Below are positions 17,443-26,695 of a stretch of DNA of 64,000 nucleotides, one piece after another (within the stretch, counting starts at the first letter, position 1; each line of letters opens with the position of its first letter). A program made the position numbers and the translations under genes. The notes below the pieces were generated by a model that was not told the DNA's origin, did not search any database, and saw only the letters and a list, made by a program, of their open reading frames with translations. Source of the stretch: an uncultured Flavobacteriaceae bacterium (lineage in GTDB: Bacteria; Bacteroidota; Bacteroidia; Flavobacteriales; Flavobacteriaceae); NCBI GenBank assembly GCA_947502495.1, contig CANNAC010000013.1, positions 1 to 64,000 on the forward strand, given 5' to 3'.

Positions 17443-17706
17443 ATGGGATTTGGTGGTTCTGCACAATCAATGATTACTATTCTTAAGAATAACGAAAAAA
17501 TGCGTTCACAACGCAGTAAACGTAAATCTTTTGTTGGAAGCTATACTAGTGTAAAACTAGAGTTTCCGAATACTGCAACCGAGATAGATTTGAAAAAAAT
17601 TGAAGATCGTTTACAACGGGAAAACAAACAATTAAGATTAAAACGAATGCTTGTTTTTGGCTTCCTTTTTAGCATTTTAATAACACTAATTATTATTTAT
17701 ATATAA
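17443..17706 (+). CDS. small tail-anchored membrane protein, paralogue A
   Basis: An 87-aa protein starting MGFGGSAQSMITILKNNEKM. A basic patch (RSQRSKRKSF), an acidic helix with coiled-coil character (TEIDLKKIEDRLQRENKQLRLKR) and a final hydrophobic segment (MLVFGFLFSILITLIIIYI) follow. It shares with the next gene the pattern SM-x(2,3)-LKNNE-x(2)-R, a central basic stretch and a C-terminal anchor. The two genes are 4 bp apart and evidently arose by tandem duplication. The function is unknown; an anchor plus a charged helix suits a small membrane adaptor, which is speculation. Confidence 0.75.
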   Translation: MGFGGSAQSMITILKNNEKMRSQRSKRKSFVGSYTSVKLEFPNTATEIDLKKIEDRLQRENKQLRLKRMLVFGFLFSILITLIIIYI

Positions 17707-17710
17707 CACT

Positions 17711-17962
17711 ATGCCTTTAGGAGAATCCATGCTGTTAACGTTGAAGAATAATGAAAATCTTAGACGTTTAAAAAAGAAAATTACGAGTCCGTTTTTTGGT
17801 AAAAACACAAAAAAAGAATCCGTGTATAATTTCCCGAAAGCGACACCCGAAATTTTAGAAAGAATACGTTTGCAAATGGCAATTCAGAATAGAGAAGAAA
17901 CCATTTATTATCTAATATGTTTGGTGATTACTTTACTTTTATTTTTGCTGGTAATGGTATAA
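17711..17962 (+). CDS. small tail-anchored membrane protein, paralogue B
   Basis: An 83-aa protein, MPLGESMLLTLKNNENLRRLKKK at the start, then a basic loop, a helix (EILERIRLQMAIQNREE) and a C-terminal hydrophobic anchor (TIYYLICLVITLLLFLLVMV). It is paralogous to the gene 4 bp upstream: same LKNNE motif, size and topology. The pair is closed by a strong bidirectional hairpin. No function could be assigned. Confidence 0.75.
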   Translation: MPLGESMLLTLKNNENLRRLKKKITSPFFGKNTKKESVYNFPKATPEILERIRLQMAIQNREETIYYLICLVITLLLFLLVMV

Positions 17963-18006
17963 AAAAAAGAGGCTATTAATAACAATTGTTATAATAGCCT
18001 CTTTTA
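17962..18006. terminator. bidirectional terminator between convergent genes
   Basis: AAAGAGGCTATTA pairs with TAATAGCCTCTTT across a short loop, with A and T runs on both sides. It serves the small membrane genes on plus and the aminotransferase on minus. Confidence 0.85.
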
Positions 18007-18024
18007 AATTGTATAGGGATAGAA

Positions 18025-19212
18025 TTAACTAACCGCTTCTTTAATACGTTTTATAGCTTCTTTAATTTGCTCTTGACTTGCAGCGTAAGAAATACGAATA
18101 CAGTTCTTGTCACCAAAAGCATCTCCTGTTACCGTTGCTACTAGCGCTTCTTCTAAAAGATATAAGGAGAAATCGGTAGCATTGTTTATTGTTTTTCCTC
18201 GTAAAGTCTTTCCGAAGAAAAAAGAAACATCTGGAAATACATAGAATGCACCTTCTGGTGTATTGGTTTTAAAACCTTCTATACCATCCAATAAATCTAA
18301 AACCATATCACGACGTGTTTTAAACTCGTCTATCATGTATTTTACAACACTTGGGTCTGCGTTTAAAGCCGTTATAACAGCACGTTGCGCTATACAGTTT
18401 GTTCCGCTAGTTACTTGTCCTTGCATTTTATTACAAGCACGTGCAATCCAATCTGGAGCACCAATAAATCCAACTCTCCAACCAGTCATGGCAAAAGCTT
18501 TAGAAACACCGTTTACGGTAATTGTATTGTTAAACATACCTTCAATTCCAGCCATACTTGCGTGTGGTTTTCCGGTGTAGTTTATGTGTTCGTAAATTTC
18601 ATCAGAAACGACATAAATATTTGGATGTTTTACTAAAACAGAAGCCAAAGCTTCTAATTCTTCTTTACTATATAAAGAACCACTTGGATTACAAGGAGAA
18701 CTAAACCAAAGCATTTTTGTTTTTGGTGTAATGGCAGCTTCTAATTGTTCGGCTGTCATTTTGAAATCTGTATCTATAGAGGTTTTTACTTCTACAGGAA
18801 CTCCTTCAGCAACCTTTACAATATCACTGTAACTTACCCAATACGGACAAGGTAAAATTACCTCGTCTCCTTTGTTTAACATTACTTGCGCTATGTTATA
18901 TAAAGATTGTTTCGCACCTGTAGAAACCACTACTTGTGGTAACGTATACGTTAAATTATTATCGCGTTTAAACTTTGTGATTACCGCTTCTTTTAAGTCT
19001 ACATAGCCATCTACTGGTGAGTACGAATTATAGTTCTCGTTTACTGCTTGTATTGCAGCGTCCTTAATGAAATCAGGAGTATTAAAATCTGGTTCCCCAA
19101 GACTTAAACCAATAATGTCTTTTCCTTCTGCTTTTAATTCTCTAGTTTTTGCTGCCATAGCTAAAGTGGCAGAAGTAGACATGTTTATTATTCTTTCTGA
19201 AAGTGGATTCAT
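18025..19212 (-). CDS. PLP-dependent aspartate aminotransferase-type enzyme
   Basis: A 395-aa fold-type I aminotransferase, class I subgroup gamma, cytosolic. The PLP lysine is K238 in VNGVSKAFAMTGWR. N175 (CNPSG), D204 and Y207 (SDEIYEH) contact the cofactor, and an Arg near the C-terminus (NCIRISYA) binds the substrate carboxylate. Enzymes of this subgroup transaminate aspartate/2-oxoglutarate and in some bacteria also prephenate; sequence alone does not separate these. The start gives MNPLSERIINMSTSATLAM, matching the family. It is a single gene, 35 bp from the desaturase gene on the same strand. Confidence 0.93.
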   Translation of the reverse strand: MNPLSERIINMSTSATLAMAAKTRELKAEGKDIIGLSLGEPDFNTPDFIKDAAIQAVNENYNSYSPVDGYVDLKEAVITKFKRDNNLTYTLPQVVVSTGAKQSLYNIAQVMLNKGDEVILPCPYWVSYSDIVKVAEGVPVEVKTSIDTDFKMTAEQLEAAITPKTKMLWFSSPCNPSGSLYSKEELEALASVLVKHPNIYVVSDEIYEHINYTGKPHASMAGIEGMFNNTITVNGVSKAFAMTGWRVGFIGAPDWIARACNKMQGQVTSGTNCIAQRAVITALNADPSVVKYMIDEFKTRRDMVLDLLDGIEGFKTNTPEGAFYVFPDVSFFFGKTLRGKTINNATDFSLYLLEEALVATVTGDAFGDKNCIRISYAASQEQIKEAIKRIKEAVS

Positions 19213-19247
19213 TTATGAAATGTTGTTTTGAGGTGCAAAAAATGATG

Positions 19248-20342
19248 TTATGCCATACTAGGTTTTTTTCCTAGTACTTTTAGTTGTTGATAATGTTCTC
19301 CTATTGCTTTCCACATCGTGTTATACTCGTTGTAAGGTAAGCTAAATTCATGCGCAGTATCTTTAACAATTTTGGCGATGTTTTTATAATGAACATGGCT
19401 AATATGTGCAAATAAGTGATGTTCTACTTGTCTGTTTAAACCTCCTGTATAAAATTCTACTAACCAGTTTTTAGGTGAGAAATTAGACGTGGTGAATAAT
19501 TGATGGATTGCCCAAGTATTTTTCATATTACCAGCTTCATCCGGAATAGGCATATCTGTATTTGGCATTACGTGTGCTAATTGAAAAACAACACTTAAGA
19601 TAATTCCTGCGGTATAATGCATGATTAAGAATCCTATTAAAACTTGCCACCAAGCATAGCCCATAGTTATAGGTAACACTACCCAAATAGAGTAATATAG
19701 TATTTTACCAATAATTAACTTTGTCCATTGTGTCGCTGGTTTCGGAAATTCACCATAAGATAATTTTCTTTTTAAATAAATGTAGGTTTGTTTAAAATCT
19801 GTAGTAATAGCCCAGTTTACAGTTAATAAACCATATAATAAAAAGGCATAATATTTTTGGTACTGATGAATTTTTAGCCACTTAGAATGCTTTGAAAAAC
19901 GAATAATTCTTCCGGCATCAATGTCTTCATCATGTCCTTGAATGTTGGTATACGTATGGTGTAATACATTATGTTGTACTTTCCAGTTATAATCGTTACC
20001 AGCTAAAATATGTATGCTGCTTCCCATTAATCTGTTTACCCATCTTTTACTAGAAAAAGAACCATGATTTGCATCGTGCATTACATTCATTCCTACTCCA
20101 GCCATTCCAATACCTATAACCATCATAGATATTATTTGTAGCCAAGTTGGCAAATCAACGGTTAATAAAACTACTAAAGGTCCAAGTAATAAGGTGAACA
20201 TTATTATAGCTTTACTATATAATTTCCAGTTTCCTGTTTTTTTAATTTTATTCTCTTTAAAGTAATTGTTAACACGCTTGTTTAGTGTTTTAAAAAACTT
20301 TGCAGAGTCTGTTCTCGAAAAAGTTACTGTTTGTTTTGTCAT
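19248..20342 (-). CDS. membrane fatty-acid desaturase (front-end type)
   Basis: A 364-aa integral-membrane di-iron desaturase. The three histidine boxes are intact: HDANH (89-93), HNVLHH (124-129) and QVEHH near 308 followed by LFAHISHVHY. Q instead of H at the first position of the third box is the mark of front-end (delta-6-like) acyl desaturases, although the fused cytochrome b5 domain of eukaryotic forms is missing. Four membrane segments (about 46-66, 68-86, 205-222 and 226-248) flank the boxes. The likely role is adjusting membrane fluidity; the position of the double bond is unknown. It is divergent from rsmG, with a 142-bp shared promoter region. Confidence 0.9.
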   Translation of the reverse strand: MTKQTVTFSRTDSAKFFKTLNKRVNNYFKENKIKKTGNWKLYSKAIIMFTLLLGPLVVLLTVDLPTWLQIISMMVIGIGMAGVGMNVMHDANHGSFSSKRWVNRLMGSSIHILAGNDYNWKVQHNVLHHTYTNIQGHDEDIDAGRIIRFSKHSKWLKIHQYQKYYAFLLYGLLTVNWAITTDFKQTYIYLKRKLSYGEFPKPATQWTKLIIGKILYYSIWVVLPITMGYAWWQVLIGFLIMHYTAGIILSVVFQLAHVMPNTDMPIPDEAGNMKNTWAIHQLFTTSNFSPKNWLVEFYTGGLNRQVEHHLFAHISHVHYKNIAKIVKDTAHEFSLPYNEYNTMWKAIGEHYQQLKVLGKKPSMA

Positions 20343-20460
20343 GCTATTTATTTTTACTGTATTTAAACGAATAAATACTAGTATCCATTATATAAACAAA
20401 GATAAATAATAATGAGTTGCATCTTAATAAAATTTTCATAAAAATGCACAATAATTTATC

Positions 20461-20468
20461 TATTTTTG
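20461..20468 (+). promoter_or_regulatory. -7 promoter element of rsmG
   Basis: TATTTTTG matches TAnnTTTG and ends 16 bp before the rsmG ATG, implying a very short leader. Confidence 0.5.
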
Positions 20469-20484
20469 TGCAAAATTAAAAACC

Positions 20485-21114
20485 ATGGAGCTAATTCTTA
20501 AGTATTTTCCAAACCTTACAGAAGATCAGATTGATAAATTTACTAAGTTAGAAGCTTTGTATCAAGACTGGAATTTAAAGATTAATGTAGTGTCTAGAAA
20601 AGATATTGACGAACTCTATTTGCGTCATGTATTGCATTCTTTAGCTATTGCAAAAGTCATTGATTTTAAACCGAAGACTAAAATAATGGATGTTGGTACT
20701 GGTGGAGGTTTCCCAGGAATACCTTTAGCTATTTTGTATCCAGAATGTTCTTTTCATTTAGTGGATAGTATTAATAAAAAACTAAATGTGGTTCGAGAAG
20801 TCGCAGAAGGTTTAGGTTTAGAAAATGTGAAAACCACGCATTGTAGAGTAGAAGAAATTAAAGATACCTACGATTTTATTGTGAGTAGAGCAGTAGCAGC
20901 AATGCCTACTTTTGTACATTGGGTAAAAGCTAGAGTTGCTAAAAAACAAAATCATACCCTTAAAAATGGTATTATCTATTTAAAAGGAGGTGATTTAGCG
21001 GAAGAATTACAAGACTACCCAAAAGCAACTATTTATAATATTTCAGATTATTATACGGAAGACTTTTTTGAAACTAAAAAAATAGTACACGTACCGTTGA
21101 AATATAAAGGTTAA
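20485..21114 (+). CDS. rsmG: 16S rRNA (guanine527-N7)-methyltransferase
   Basis: A 209-aa SAM-dependent methylase (GidB family) that modifies G527 in the 530 loop of 16S rRNA; loss gives low-level streptomycin resistance in other bacteria. The typical helical start with INVVSRKDIDELYLRHVLHS is present. The SAM loop is MDVGTGGGFPGIPLAI, followed by HLVDSINKKLNVV and VSRAVAAMPTFVHW. Length and order are standard. It is followed closely by the convergent Coa1-like gene, with no clear terminator between them. Confidence 0.96.
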   Translation: MELILKYFPNLTEDQIDKFTKLEALYQDWNLKINVVSRKDIDELYLRHVLHSLAIAKVIDFKPKTKIMDVGTGGGFPGIPLAILYPECSFHLVDSINKKLNVVREVAEGLGLENVKTTHCRVEEIKDTYDFIVSRAVAAMPTFVHWVKARVAKKQNHTLKNGIIYLKGGDLAEELQDYPKATIYNISDYYTEDFFETKKIVHVPLKYKG

Positions 21115-21126
21115 TATATCTTATGT

Positions 21127-21576
21127 TTATTCGGTAGATGTAATGATAGCGATCGTTTCGGCCTTTTCAATAGGCTTTTTTACTCGGGCATTTATTTTTT
21201 TGTAATGCCATGTTTCGTTAGTTCTATCTGCAGAAATATCTAACATTGCTTTACCGTTTTTACAGGTGATCTTAATGGTGGTCTGTATCGATTTGTTGTT
21301 TTTTGAATACTGCACAGTTCCATTTATAATAGTCATATTATTTATGGGTTCAATAGTTCCTAGAACTTCAATCACACGTTTGTTAAGTCCTGCTTTTTCT
21401 ATTGCTTCGTTATAGAGTTCTATGTCTGTATAGGCCTTAGTGTAATCTGCTAAAACCCCATTAAATCCGGAAGAGAATAATACAAACAGGAAAAAAATAA
21501 AACTTATCGCTAAAGCGGTAAACCATTTCCAATTGCGTTGCCACCAATTTTTATGTACAATCAGATCGTTATTCAT
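21127..21576 (-). CDS. Coa1/Tim21-like membrane protein
   Basis: A 149-aa protein with one N-terminal membrane anchor (about 17-38, after the WWQRNWKW stretch) and an exported C-terminal domain. From memory, the segment from LYNEAIEKAGLNKRVIEVLG to GKAMLDISADRTNETWHYKKI has the beta-alpha-beta arrangement of the cytochrome oxidase assembly factor Coa1 family. In bacteria these proteins are of unconfirmed role and are not necessarily tied to oxidase assembly. No oxidase genes lie nearby. It is convergent with rsmG. Confidence 0.75.
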   Translation of the reverse strand: MNNDLIVHKNWWQRNWKWFTALAISFIFFLFVLFSSGFNGVLADYTKAYTDIELYNEAIEKAGLNKRVIEVLGTIEPINNMTIINGTVQYSKNNKSIQTTIKITCKNGKAMLDISADRTNETWHYKKINARVKKPIEKAETIAIITSTE

Positions 21577-21602
21577 TTGGTTTCCTTTTTTTCAAATATA
21601 TC

Positions 21603-21642
21603 TAAAAAGAAAAGCGCTTCAGAAAATAGAAGCGCTTTATAT
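21603..21642 (-). terminator. terminator of the secreted hydrolase gene
   Basis: AAAGCGCTTC (21611-21620) pairs perfectly with GAAGCGCTTT (21629-21638); on the minus strand it continues into TTTTCTTTTT. Confidence 0.85.
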
Positions 21643-21660
21643 CATTAAATGTATGGGATG

Positions 21661-24051
21661 TTATTTTACCATAAACTTAGTTTTTAAGTTTTGGTTTTCT
21701 GAAGTTTCAATATGTAAAATATATAAACCAGAAGCAACGTGTAACGGTATGCTTGTTTTTGTGTTTAGCGTTAACAGGTTATTATAAACCATTTTTCCAG
21801 TGACATCTACAATAGTCACTCTAGCGTTGTCAAAGGTTTTGGAGCTGAGAATATGTAAAGCATCTGTGATTGGGTTTTTCTCTAGTTTAATACTGTTTTC
21901 TAGGTTTGTATCTATAGATAGCGGTTGTTGAAAAATTTCATTTAAAGCAAATGCGACATTAGCTTCTGTTAAAGTAACGTGAGGTTCGTTCTCTGTTGGC
22001 ATATACCAAGCATCAAAAGGAGTAAGGTTAGATGTTGTTCTAGCAGTTGTAATTCCGGATGGTGTATGAAACCAATTAATTGCGTTCGCAGTTATTTCAA
22101 AAGCCATGGCACTTACACTTGGTATAAAGTTAAAGTGATCTGTAGTTAATGCTCCTAAAAATTCCCCAACTAAACCGTCTGTCGCTAGATCTTCGGTAAG
22201 TCCTAAAATATCAAAAAGACCACCAGAGGCTGCGTCAATTCCATTGGAATATATAAAGGAAGTAGTACTTGCATTGTTTCGTCTGTCATTTGCAAGAGGA
22301 AACCAAATAGGAAAATCTAAATGTACTTGGCTCATTTCAATTTGTATTCCTGCGGCTGGCGTGAAATAGGTTTTCGCTTTTAGCTCTGCAACATTAAAAA
22401 GGTCAATATTTGCATTTACAATTTGGCTACCAGGAACTAAGTCGTTTGCATTTATGCTATTGTCTTGATAACGACTATTATTACCACTACCATTTATGAT
22501 AGAAACGTTTCTGGTTAATTCTGGAAATCCGAAAGTATTATCTTCTTCCGTAAGCGCGTTCATACTATTGAAAAAGGTGTTTTTAAATGGATGTGCTCTT
22601 GGTGTGGATAAAGCGCTATTAAAAGTTACACCGTCGCTATTTGTAATATGTGGTTCAAATTGGTCTGTAAGCATTTGTCTTGCAGCTGCAGAAGTAAGCA
22701 TACCATCAATAATTGGTTGTAGTTCTTCTACATTCTGGTCTCCCAGAAACCAAAAATCATCTAAACCAAAAGCAAGAAAATTAAATTGATGTTGAAAACC
22801 GATGGGCACATTTGCGCCATGATGCGGTGCGTCAAAAGAAATGTATAATCTCGTGTCATGTTGCATAGAAGGCACACTTTCCATATAATTTAACGCATAT
22901 CTCGCAATTAATCCACCCATACTCGGACCAATAACTACGTTTTGTGCATTTCCTACTTTCTGGTTATTAATAACTTCTATTAAATGTACTAGTAGCATGG
23001 CGTTACGCTCAATAAAATCGGAACCTCCATCAATAACCGCATTGTCGGCAGCTCTTGTGTATACCGGGAAGTTTAAATAGACCACATCAAAGCCTTCCTC
23101 TTTAACGAGTGCTTCTAGGTTGGATGTAGAACCATTATCTTGGAAATCTAATAATTCACGCAATCCTGTAATATCTCTTCCATCTCCTGGATCAAATCCA
23201 TCTACTAAAAAAATAGGTTTGTCTAAAACGTTATCATCACTTAAATATATTTCATATTCCCCAACTCCTGGGTAAGAAGTAGTTTCGCCATAATCAGATA
23301 AATTAGGAGTAATGCTAGAGGTGAAGGTTGAAACTACTCTATTTTGATACGTATTCAAATCTGAATTCGAGTATTTTATTTCAATAATAGAAGTTCTAGT
23401 AAGAACTTCGTTAGTATCTAAAGTTAGGGCAAAGGTTAGTGTTTTTTTTCCTTCTTCGGAATAATTAATAACGATGTTTTGATTTAGGTTTATATTTTTA
23501 AATCCTTTACCATCATTAAAGTCTATTGCGATATTTTGAATCGTATTTTCGGTGGTATTAAATACATTGGAAGCGTCTAAGCGAAAGGTAGTTTGTAAAC
23601 CTTTTGTTTTTGTACGAAGCGCGGCAGCAGTGGTTATAGTGCTTTTTTCGAAAATAGGTGTTTCTGAATTTGTTCGTAATAAATTTCCTTGCGCATCTCT
23701 AGTTACGATGTGATTTCGCATAGCCGTTTCTGTGATAGATTCAAACGTACTATGCAGTATTGCTAACGGAATTATATTCGTAAAGTAACTCTGTTTACTT
23801 TGCTCTTTTAAACTTTCTACAGGTAAAAGGCGTTCTTGAAAGTCTCCTTGAGCAATTGTTTTGTATGCTTGGTAGAAACTTGAAGTGTTAATTGCTTTGT
23901 GGTTATAACTTGTAATGTCTCCAATTACAGATTTTTGAGCAAAAACAGAAGTTTCCATATCCGAAGTGTCAAACTTTAGAAGTGCTTTTTTGTTTTGAGA
24001 GATTCCAGTTATAGTAATAAAGGAAAATAATAGGAAGTAAAAATTTTTCAT
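21661..24051 (-). CDS. secreted alpha/beta-hydrolase (esterase/lipase-like) with T9SS type A sorting domain
   Basis: A 796-aa exported protein. It has a signal peptide (MKNFYFLLFSFITITGISQ) and a long N-terminal region with Ig-like or beta-rich character (about 150-245). An alpha/beta-hydrolase domain starts near KPIFLVDGFDPGDG (278-291). The nucleophile elbow is GPSMGG with S377, and SFDAPHHGANVP follows as in lipases and PGAP1-like enzymes. The last 75 residues form a T9SS type A sorting domain (KLEKNPITDALHIL...GLYILHIET...KTKFMVK), so the enzyme is probably moved through the T9SS and released or fixed at the cell surface. The substrate is unknown: an ester or lipid is likely. It has its own strong terminator. 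Confidence 0.85.
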   Translation of the reverse strand: MKNFYFLLFSFITITGISQNKKALLKFDTSDMETSVFAQKSVIGDITSYNHKAINTSSFYQAYKTIAQGDFQERLLPVESLKEQSKQSYFTNIIPLAILHSTFESITETAMRNHIVTRDAQGNLLRTNSETPIFEKSTITTAAALRTKTKGLQTTFRLDASNVFNTTENTIQNIAIDFNDGKGFKNINLNQNIVINYSEEGKKTLTFALTLDTNEVLTRTSIIEIKYSNSDLNTYQNRVVSTFTSSITPNLSDYGETTSYPGVGEYEIYLSDDNVLDKPIFLVDGFDPGDGRDITGLRELLDFQDNGSTSNLEALVKEEGFDVVYLNFPVYTRAADNAVIDGGSDFIERNAMLLVHLIEVINNQKVGNAQNVVIGPSMGGLIARYALNYMESVPSMQHDTRLYISFDAPHHGANVPIGFQHQFNFLAFGLDDFWFLGDQNVEELQPIIDGMLTSAAARQMLTDQFEPHITNSDGVTFNSALSTPRAHPFKNTFFNSMNALTEEDNTFGFPELTRNVSIINGSGNNSRYQDNSINANDLVPGSQIVNANIDLFNVAELKAKTYFTPAAGIQIEMSQVHLDFPIWFPLANDRRNNASTTSFIYSNGIDAASGGLFDILGLTEDLATDGLVGEFLGALTTDHFNFIPSVSAMAFEITANAINWFHTPSGITTARTTSNLTPFDAWYMPTENEPHVTLTEANVAFALNEIFQQPLSIDTNLENSIKLEKNPITDALHILSSKTFDNARVTIVDVTGKMVYNNLLTLNTKTSIPLHVASGLYILHIETSENQNLKTKFMVK

Positions 24052-24136
24052 TTAAAAAGAGGGATTGATTAATCTTTTTAAATATATGAAGTTCTCTCAC
24101 GAATCTTTTAATTATGTATCAATTTAAGCTAAAAGG

Positions 24137-24180
24137 TAAAAAAAAGCCCCTGAAATGATAAAATTTCAAGGGCTTTTTTA
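24137..24180 (-). terminator. terminator of the P5C dehydrogenase gene
   Basis: AAAGCCCCTGAAAT (24143-24156) pairs with ATTTCAAGGGCTTT (24163-24176) with one mismatch; on the minus strand it ends in eight Ts. Confidence 0.85.
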
Positions 24181-24197
24181 TGAATAATTTATTTTGT

Positions 24198-25826
24198 TTA
24201 CTCTCCTAAAAATGGATATCTGTAATCTGTTGGCGTTACAAATGTCTCTTTTATCATTCTAGGGGAAACCCAGCGTTGTAAGTTTAAAATACTTCCAGCT
24301 TTATCGTTTGTTCCAGAACCTCTAGCACCTCCAAAAGGTTGTTGCCCTACAACAGCACCAGTTGGTTTGTCATTAATATAGAAGTTTCCAGCACAGTTTT
24401 CTAAAGCTTTTGTCGCTTCAATAACCGCATATCTGTCTTTCGCTAAAATAGCTCCAGTTAAAGCGTAGTCACTAGTTTCGTCAACAAGTTTTAAAGTTTC
24501 TGAATATTTGTCATCCTCAAAAACATAAATAGTAATAACAGGACCAAATAATTCATCACACATAGTCGTGTATTTTGGGTCTTCTGCTACAATTACTGTA
24601 GGCTCAATAAAGTAACCTTTGCTTTTATCATGACCACCACCAACAATAATGTCGGCACCTTTGTCTTCTTTAGCTTGGTCAATATATTTTGCAAGTTTAT
24701 CAAAAGAACCTTCATGAATAACGGCAGTAATAAAGTTGCTCATATCTTCTGGAGATCCCATTTTAAAAGATTTTACATCTTTAATTACTTGCTCTTTCAC
24801 TTCATTCCAAATACTTTTGGAAACATAAGCACGAGAAGCAGCACTACATTTTTGTCCTTGAAATTCAAAAGCACCTCTAACAATAGCAGTTGCTACTTGT
24901 TTTGGATTTGCAGTTTTGTGGGCAACGATAAAATCTTTACCTCCAGTTTCTCCAACAATTTTTGGGTATGTTTTGTAGTTATGGATATTGTTTCCAATTT
25001 GTTTCCATAATTCTTTAAATATATATGTAGAACCTGTAAAGTGTAATCCAGAAAAATCTGGACTAGCCAATACGGTGTCTGTAATCATTACAGGATCACC
25101 AAATACTACATTGATTACACCGGCAGGTACACCAGCTTCTTCAAATACATCCATAATTACTTTTGCAGAGTATATTTGAGAATCACTAGGTTTCCATACT
25201 ACTACATTTCCCATCATTGCCATACAAGCAGGTAAATTACCAGCAATAGCAGTAAAGTTAAATGGAGATACCGCGTAAACAAAACCTTCTAGAGGTCTGT
25301 ATTCAATTTTATTCCATGCGTCACTAGTACTTTCTGGTTGTTCGTGGTACATGTCTGTCATAAACTGTACGTTAAAACGTAAAAAGTCTATTAACTCACA
25401 AGAAGCATCAATTTCTGCTTGGTGAATCGTTTTCGATTGTGCCATCATAGTAGCAGCATTTATTTTTGCTCTATATGGTCCAGCAATTAATTCGGCAGCT
25501 TTCAAAAAGATAGCAGCACGATCTTGCCATGGCACTTGAGACCAACCTTTTCTTGCTTCAAGAGCAGTAGAGATAGCGTCGTCTATATGAGATTTTTCAG
25601 CTAAATGGTATTGTCCAACAATATGTTTATGATCGTGTGGAGGAGACATTGTTCTTGTGTTACCAGTAGTAACATCTTTTCCGTTAATGTACATTGGCAC
25701 GTCTAAATTGCTGTTGTACATTTCTTTATATGTTTTTGAAATAGCTTCACGGTACTCGCACCCAGGAGCATACGCTCTTACAGGTTCGTTTACTGCAACT
25801 GGAACATTAAAAAATCCTTTTCCCAT
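24198..25826 (-). CDS. pruA: L-glutamate gamma-semialdehyde (1-pyrroline-5-carboxylate) dehydrogenase
   Basis: A 542-aa NAD+-dependent aldehyde dehydrogenase that oxidises glutamate semialdehyde to glutamate in proline breakdown. It is the stand-alone P5CDH form, not the PutA fusion. Landmarks are the cofactor region (SPFNFTAIAGNLPACMAMMGN, VVWKPSDSQ, HFTGSTYIFK), catalytic Glu in VGETGGKDF and catalytic Cys in FQGQKCSAASRAYV. The carboxy end NLQRWVSPRMIKETF is typical. Proline dehydrogenase is not adjacent. The first 40 residues (VNEPVRAYAPGCEYREAI) match the P5CDH-specific amino end. A TAnnTTTG box precedes the start. Confidence 0.95.
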   Translation of the reverse strand: MGKGFFNVPVAVNEPVRAYAPGCEYREAISKTYKEMYNSNLDVPMYINGKDVTTGNTRTMSPPHDHKHIVGQYHLAEKSHIDDAISTALEARKGWSQVPWQDRAAIFLKAAELIAGPYRAKINAATMMAQSKTIHQAEIDASCELIDFLRFNVQFMTDMYHEQPESTSDAWNKIEYRPLEGFVYAVSPFNFTAIAGNLPACMAMMGNVVVWKPSDSQIYSAKVIMDVFEEAGVPAGVINVVFGDPVMITDTVLASPDFSGLHFTGSTYIFKELWKQIGNNIHNYKTYPKIVGETGGKDFIVAHKTANPKQVATAIVRGAFEFQGQKCSAASRAYVSKSIWNEVKEQVIKDVKSFKMGSPEDMSNFITAVIHEGSFDKLAKYIDQAKEDKGADIIVGGGHDKSKGYFIEPTVIVAEDPKYTTMCDELFGPVITIYVFEDDKYSETLKLVDETSDYALTGAILAKDRYAVIEATKALENCAGNFYINDKPTGAVVGQQPFGGARGSGTNDKAGSILNLQRWVSPRMIKETFVTPTDYRYPFLGE

Positions 25827-25861
25827 TTTATTTTGAGTTTTTAGTTGTAAAATTTGAAGTG

Positions 25862-25869
25862 CAAAGTTA
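25862..25869 (-). promoter_or_regulatory. -7 promoter element of pruA
   Basis: On the minus strand TAACTTTG matches TAnnTTTG, 36 bp before the pruA ATG. Confidence 0.45.
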
Positions 25870-25969
25870 CGATATTTTTATAGATTAGTAATTCTTTGAA
25901 ATATTAAACCCAAGTTAAATTATAAATTATTTTTTGTAAGTTGCTGTGCATATTAAAGACTACAAAAAC

Positions 25970-26695
25970 ATGTGTACAGTAACTATTTTTGCAAAAGGAG
26001 ATAATGATTTCGTGTTAACGTCTAATAGAGACGAAGCACCAAATCGGGTATCTCTATCTCCAGATTTTTATTTGGTGAATAACACAAAAATGCTGTTTCC
26101 TAAAGATGAAAAAGCGGGAGGAACTTGGATTGGTGTTAGTGAGAAAAACAGATTGATTTGTTTGCTAAACGGCGGATTTGATTTACATAAAAGGAAAGAG
26201 TACTACCGATTAAGTCGTGGAGTTGTGGTTACCGCTTTGTTAGCTTCGGAAGAAATTGTTTCTGCGGTTGTAGATTATAACCTTCAGGATATAGAACCAT
26301 TTACTTTGGTTATTGTAGATTGGAATGCAGGTTTGCAGTTTTATGAATTGGTTTGGGATGGTGTAAGAAAGCATTTTACCAAATTACCAAAAAAAGCTAG
26401 GGTTTGGTCGTCATCTACTTTGTATACCAAAGCCATGCGAGAAGAACGTACCCAATGGTTTGAAGATTTTAAATCCAAAAACGAATTGTCTTCCGCGAAA
26501 GCGTTACAATTTCATGAAAACACCAATATAGTTAATACAGAATATGGTGTTATTATGGATCGAGGTTTTGTGAAAACAACAAGTATTACGCAGGTGGAGA
26601 AGATAAAAGATAAAGTTTCTATGACTTTTAAAAATCTGCAAACGAACACCCAATTTTCTAAATCTTTTTTATTCCCAGCGACAATTCATGAATAA
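25970..26695 (+). CDS. NRDE (TANGO2-like) family protein
   Basis: A 241-aa protein of the family named for its N-R-D-E motif, visible here as LTSNRDEAPNR. The start was set at the ATG giving MCTVTIF, because family members begin MC, with the cysteine at position 2 possibly becoming an N-terminal nucleophile as in Ntn hydrolases. An upstream GTG would hide it. Other conserved parts are FPKDEKAGGTWIGVSEKNRLICLLNGG and RVWSSSTLYT. The eukaryotic relative TANGO2 affects Golgi organisation and lipid or haem handling; the bacterial role is unknown. It overlaps the next gene by 8 bp, so the two are translated together. Confidence 0.88.
   Translation: MCTVTIFAKGDNDFVLTSNRDEAPNRVSLSPDFYLVNNTKMLFPKDEKAGGTWIGVSEKNRLICLLNGGFDLHKRKEYYRLSRGVVVTALLASEEIVSAVVDYNLQDIEPFTLVIVDWNAGLQFYELVWDGVRKHFTKLPKKARVWSSSTLYTKAMREERTQWFEDFKSKNELSSAKALQFHENTNIVNTEYGVIMDRGFVKTTSITQVEKIKDKVSMTFKNLQTNTQFSKSFLFPATIHE

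Noticed and set aside
24630-25010. Open frame on plus inside pruA.
   Set aside because: Antisense to the conserved aldehyde dehydrogenase core; Asn/Ser/Phe-rich composition typical of a shadow frame.
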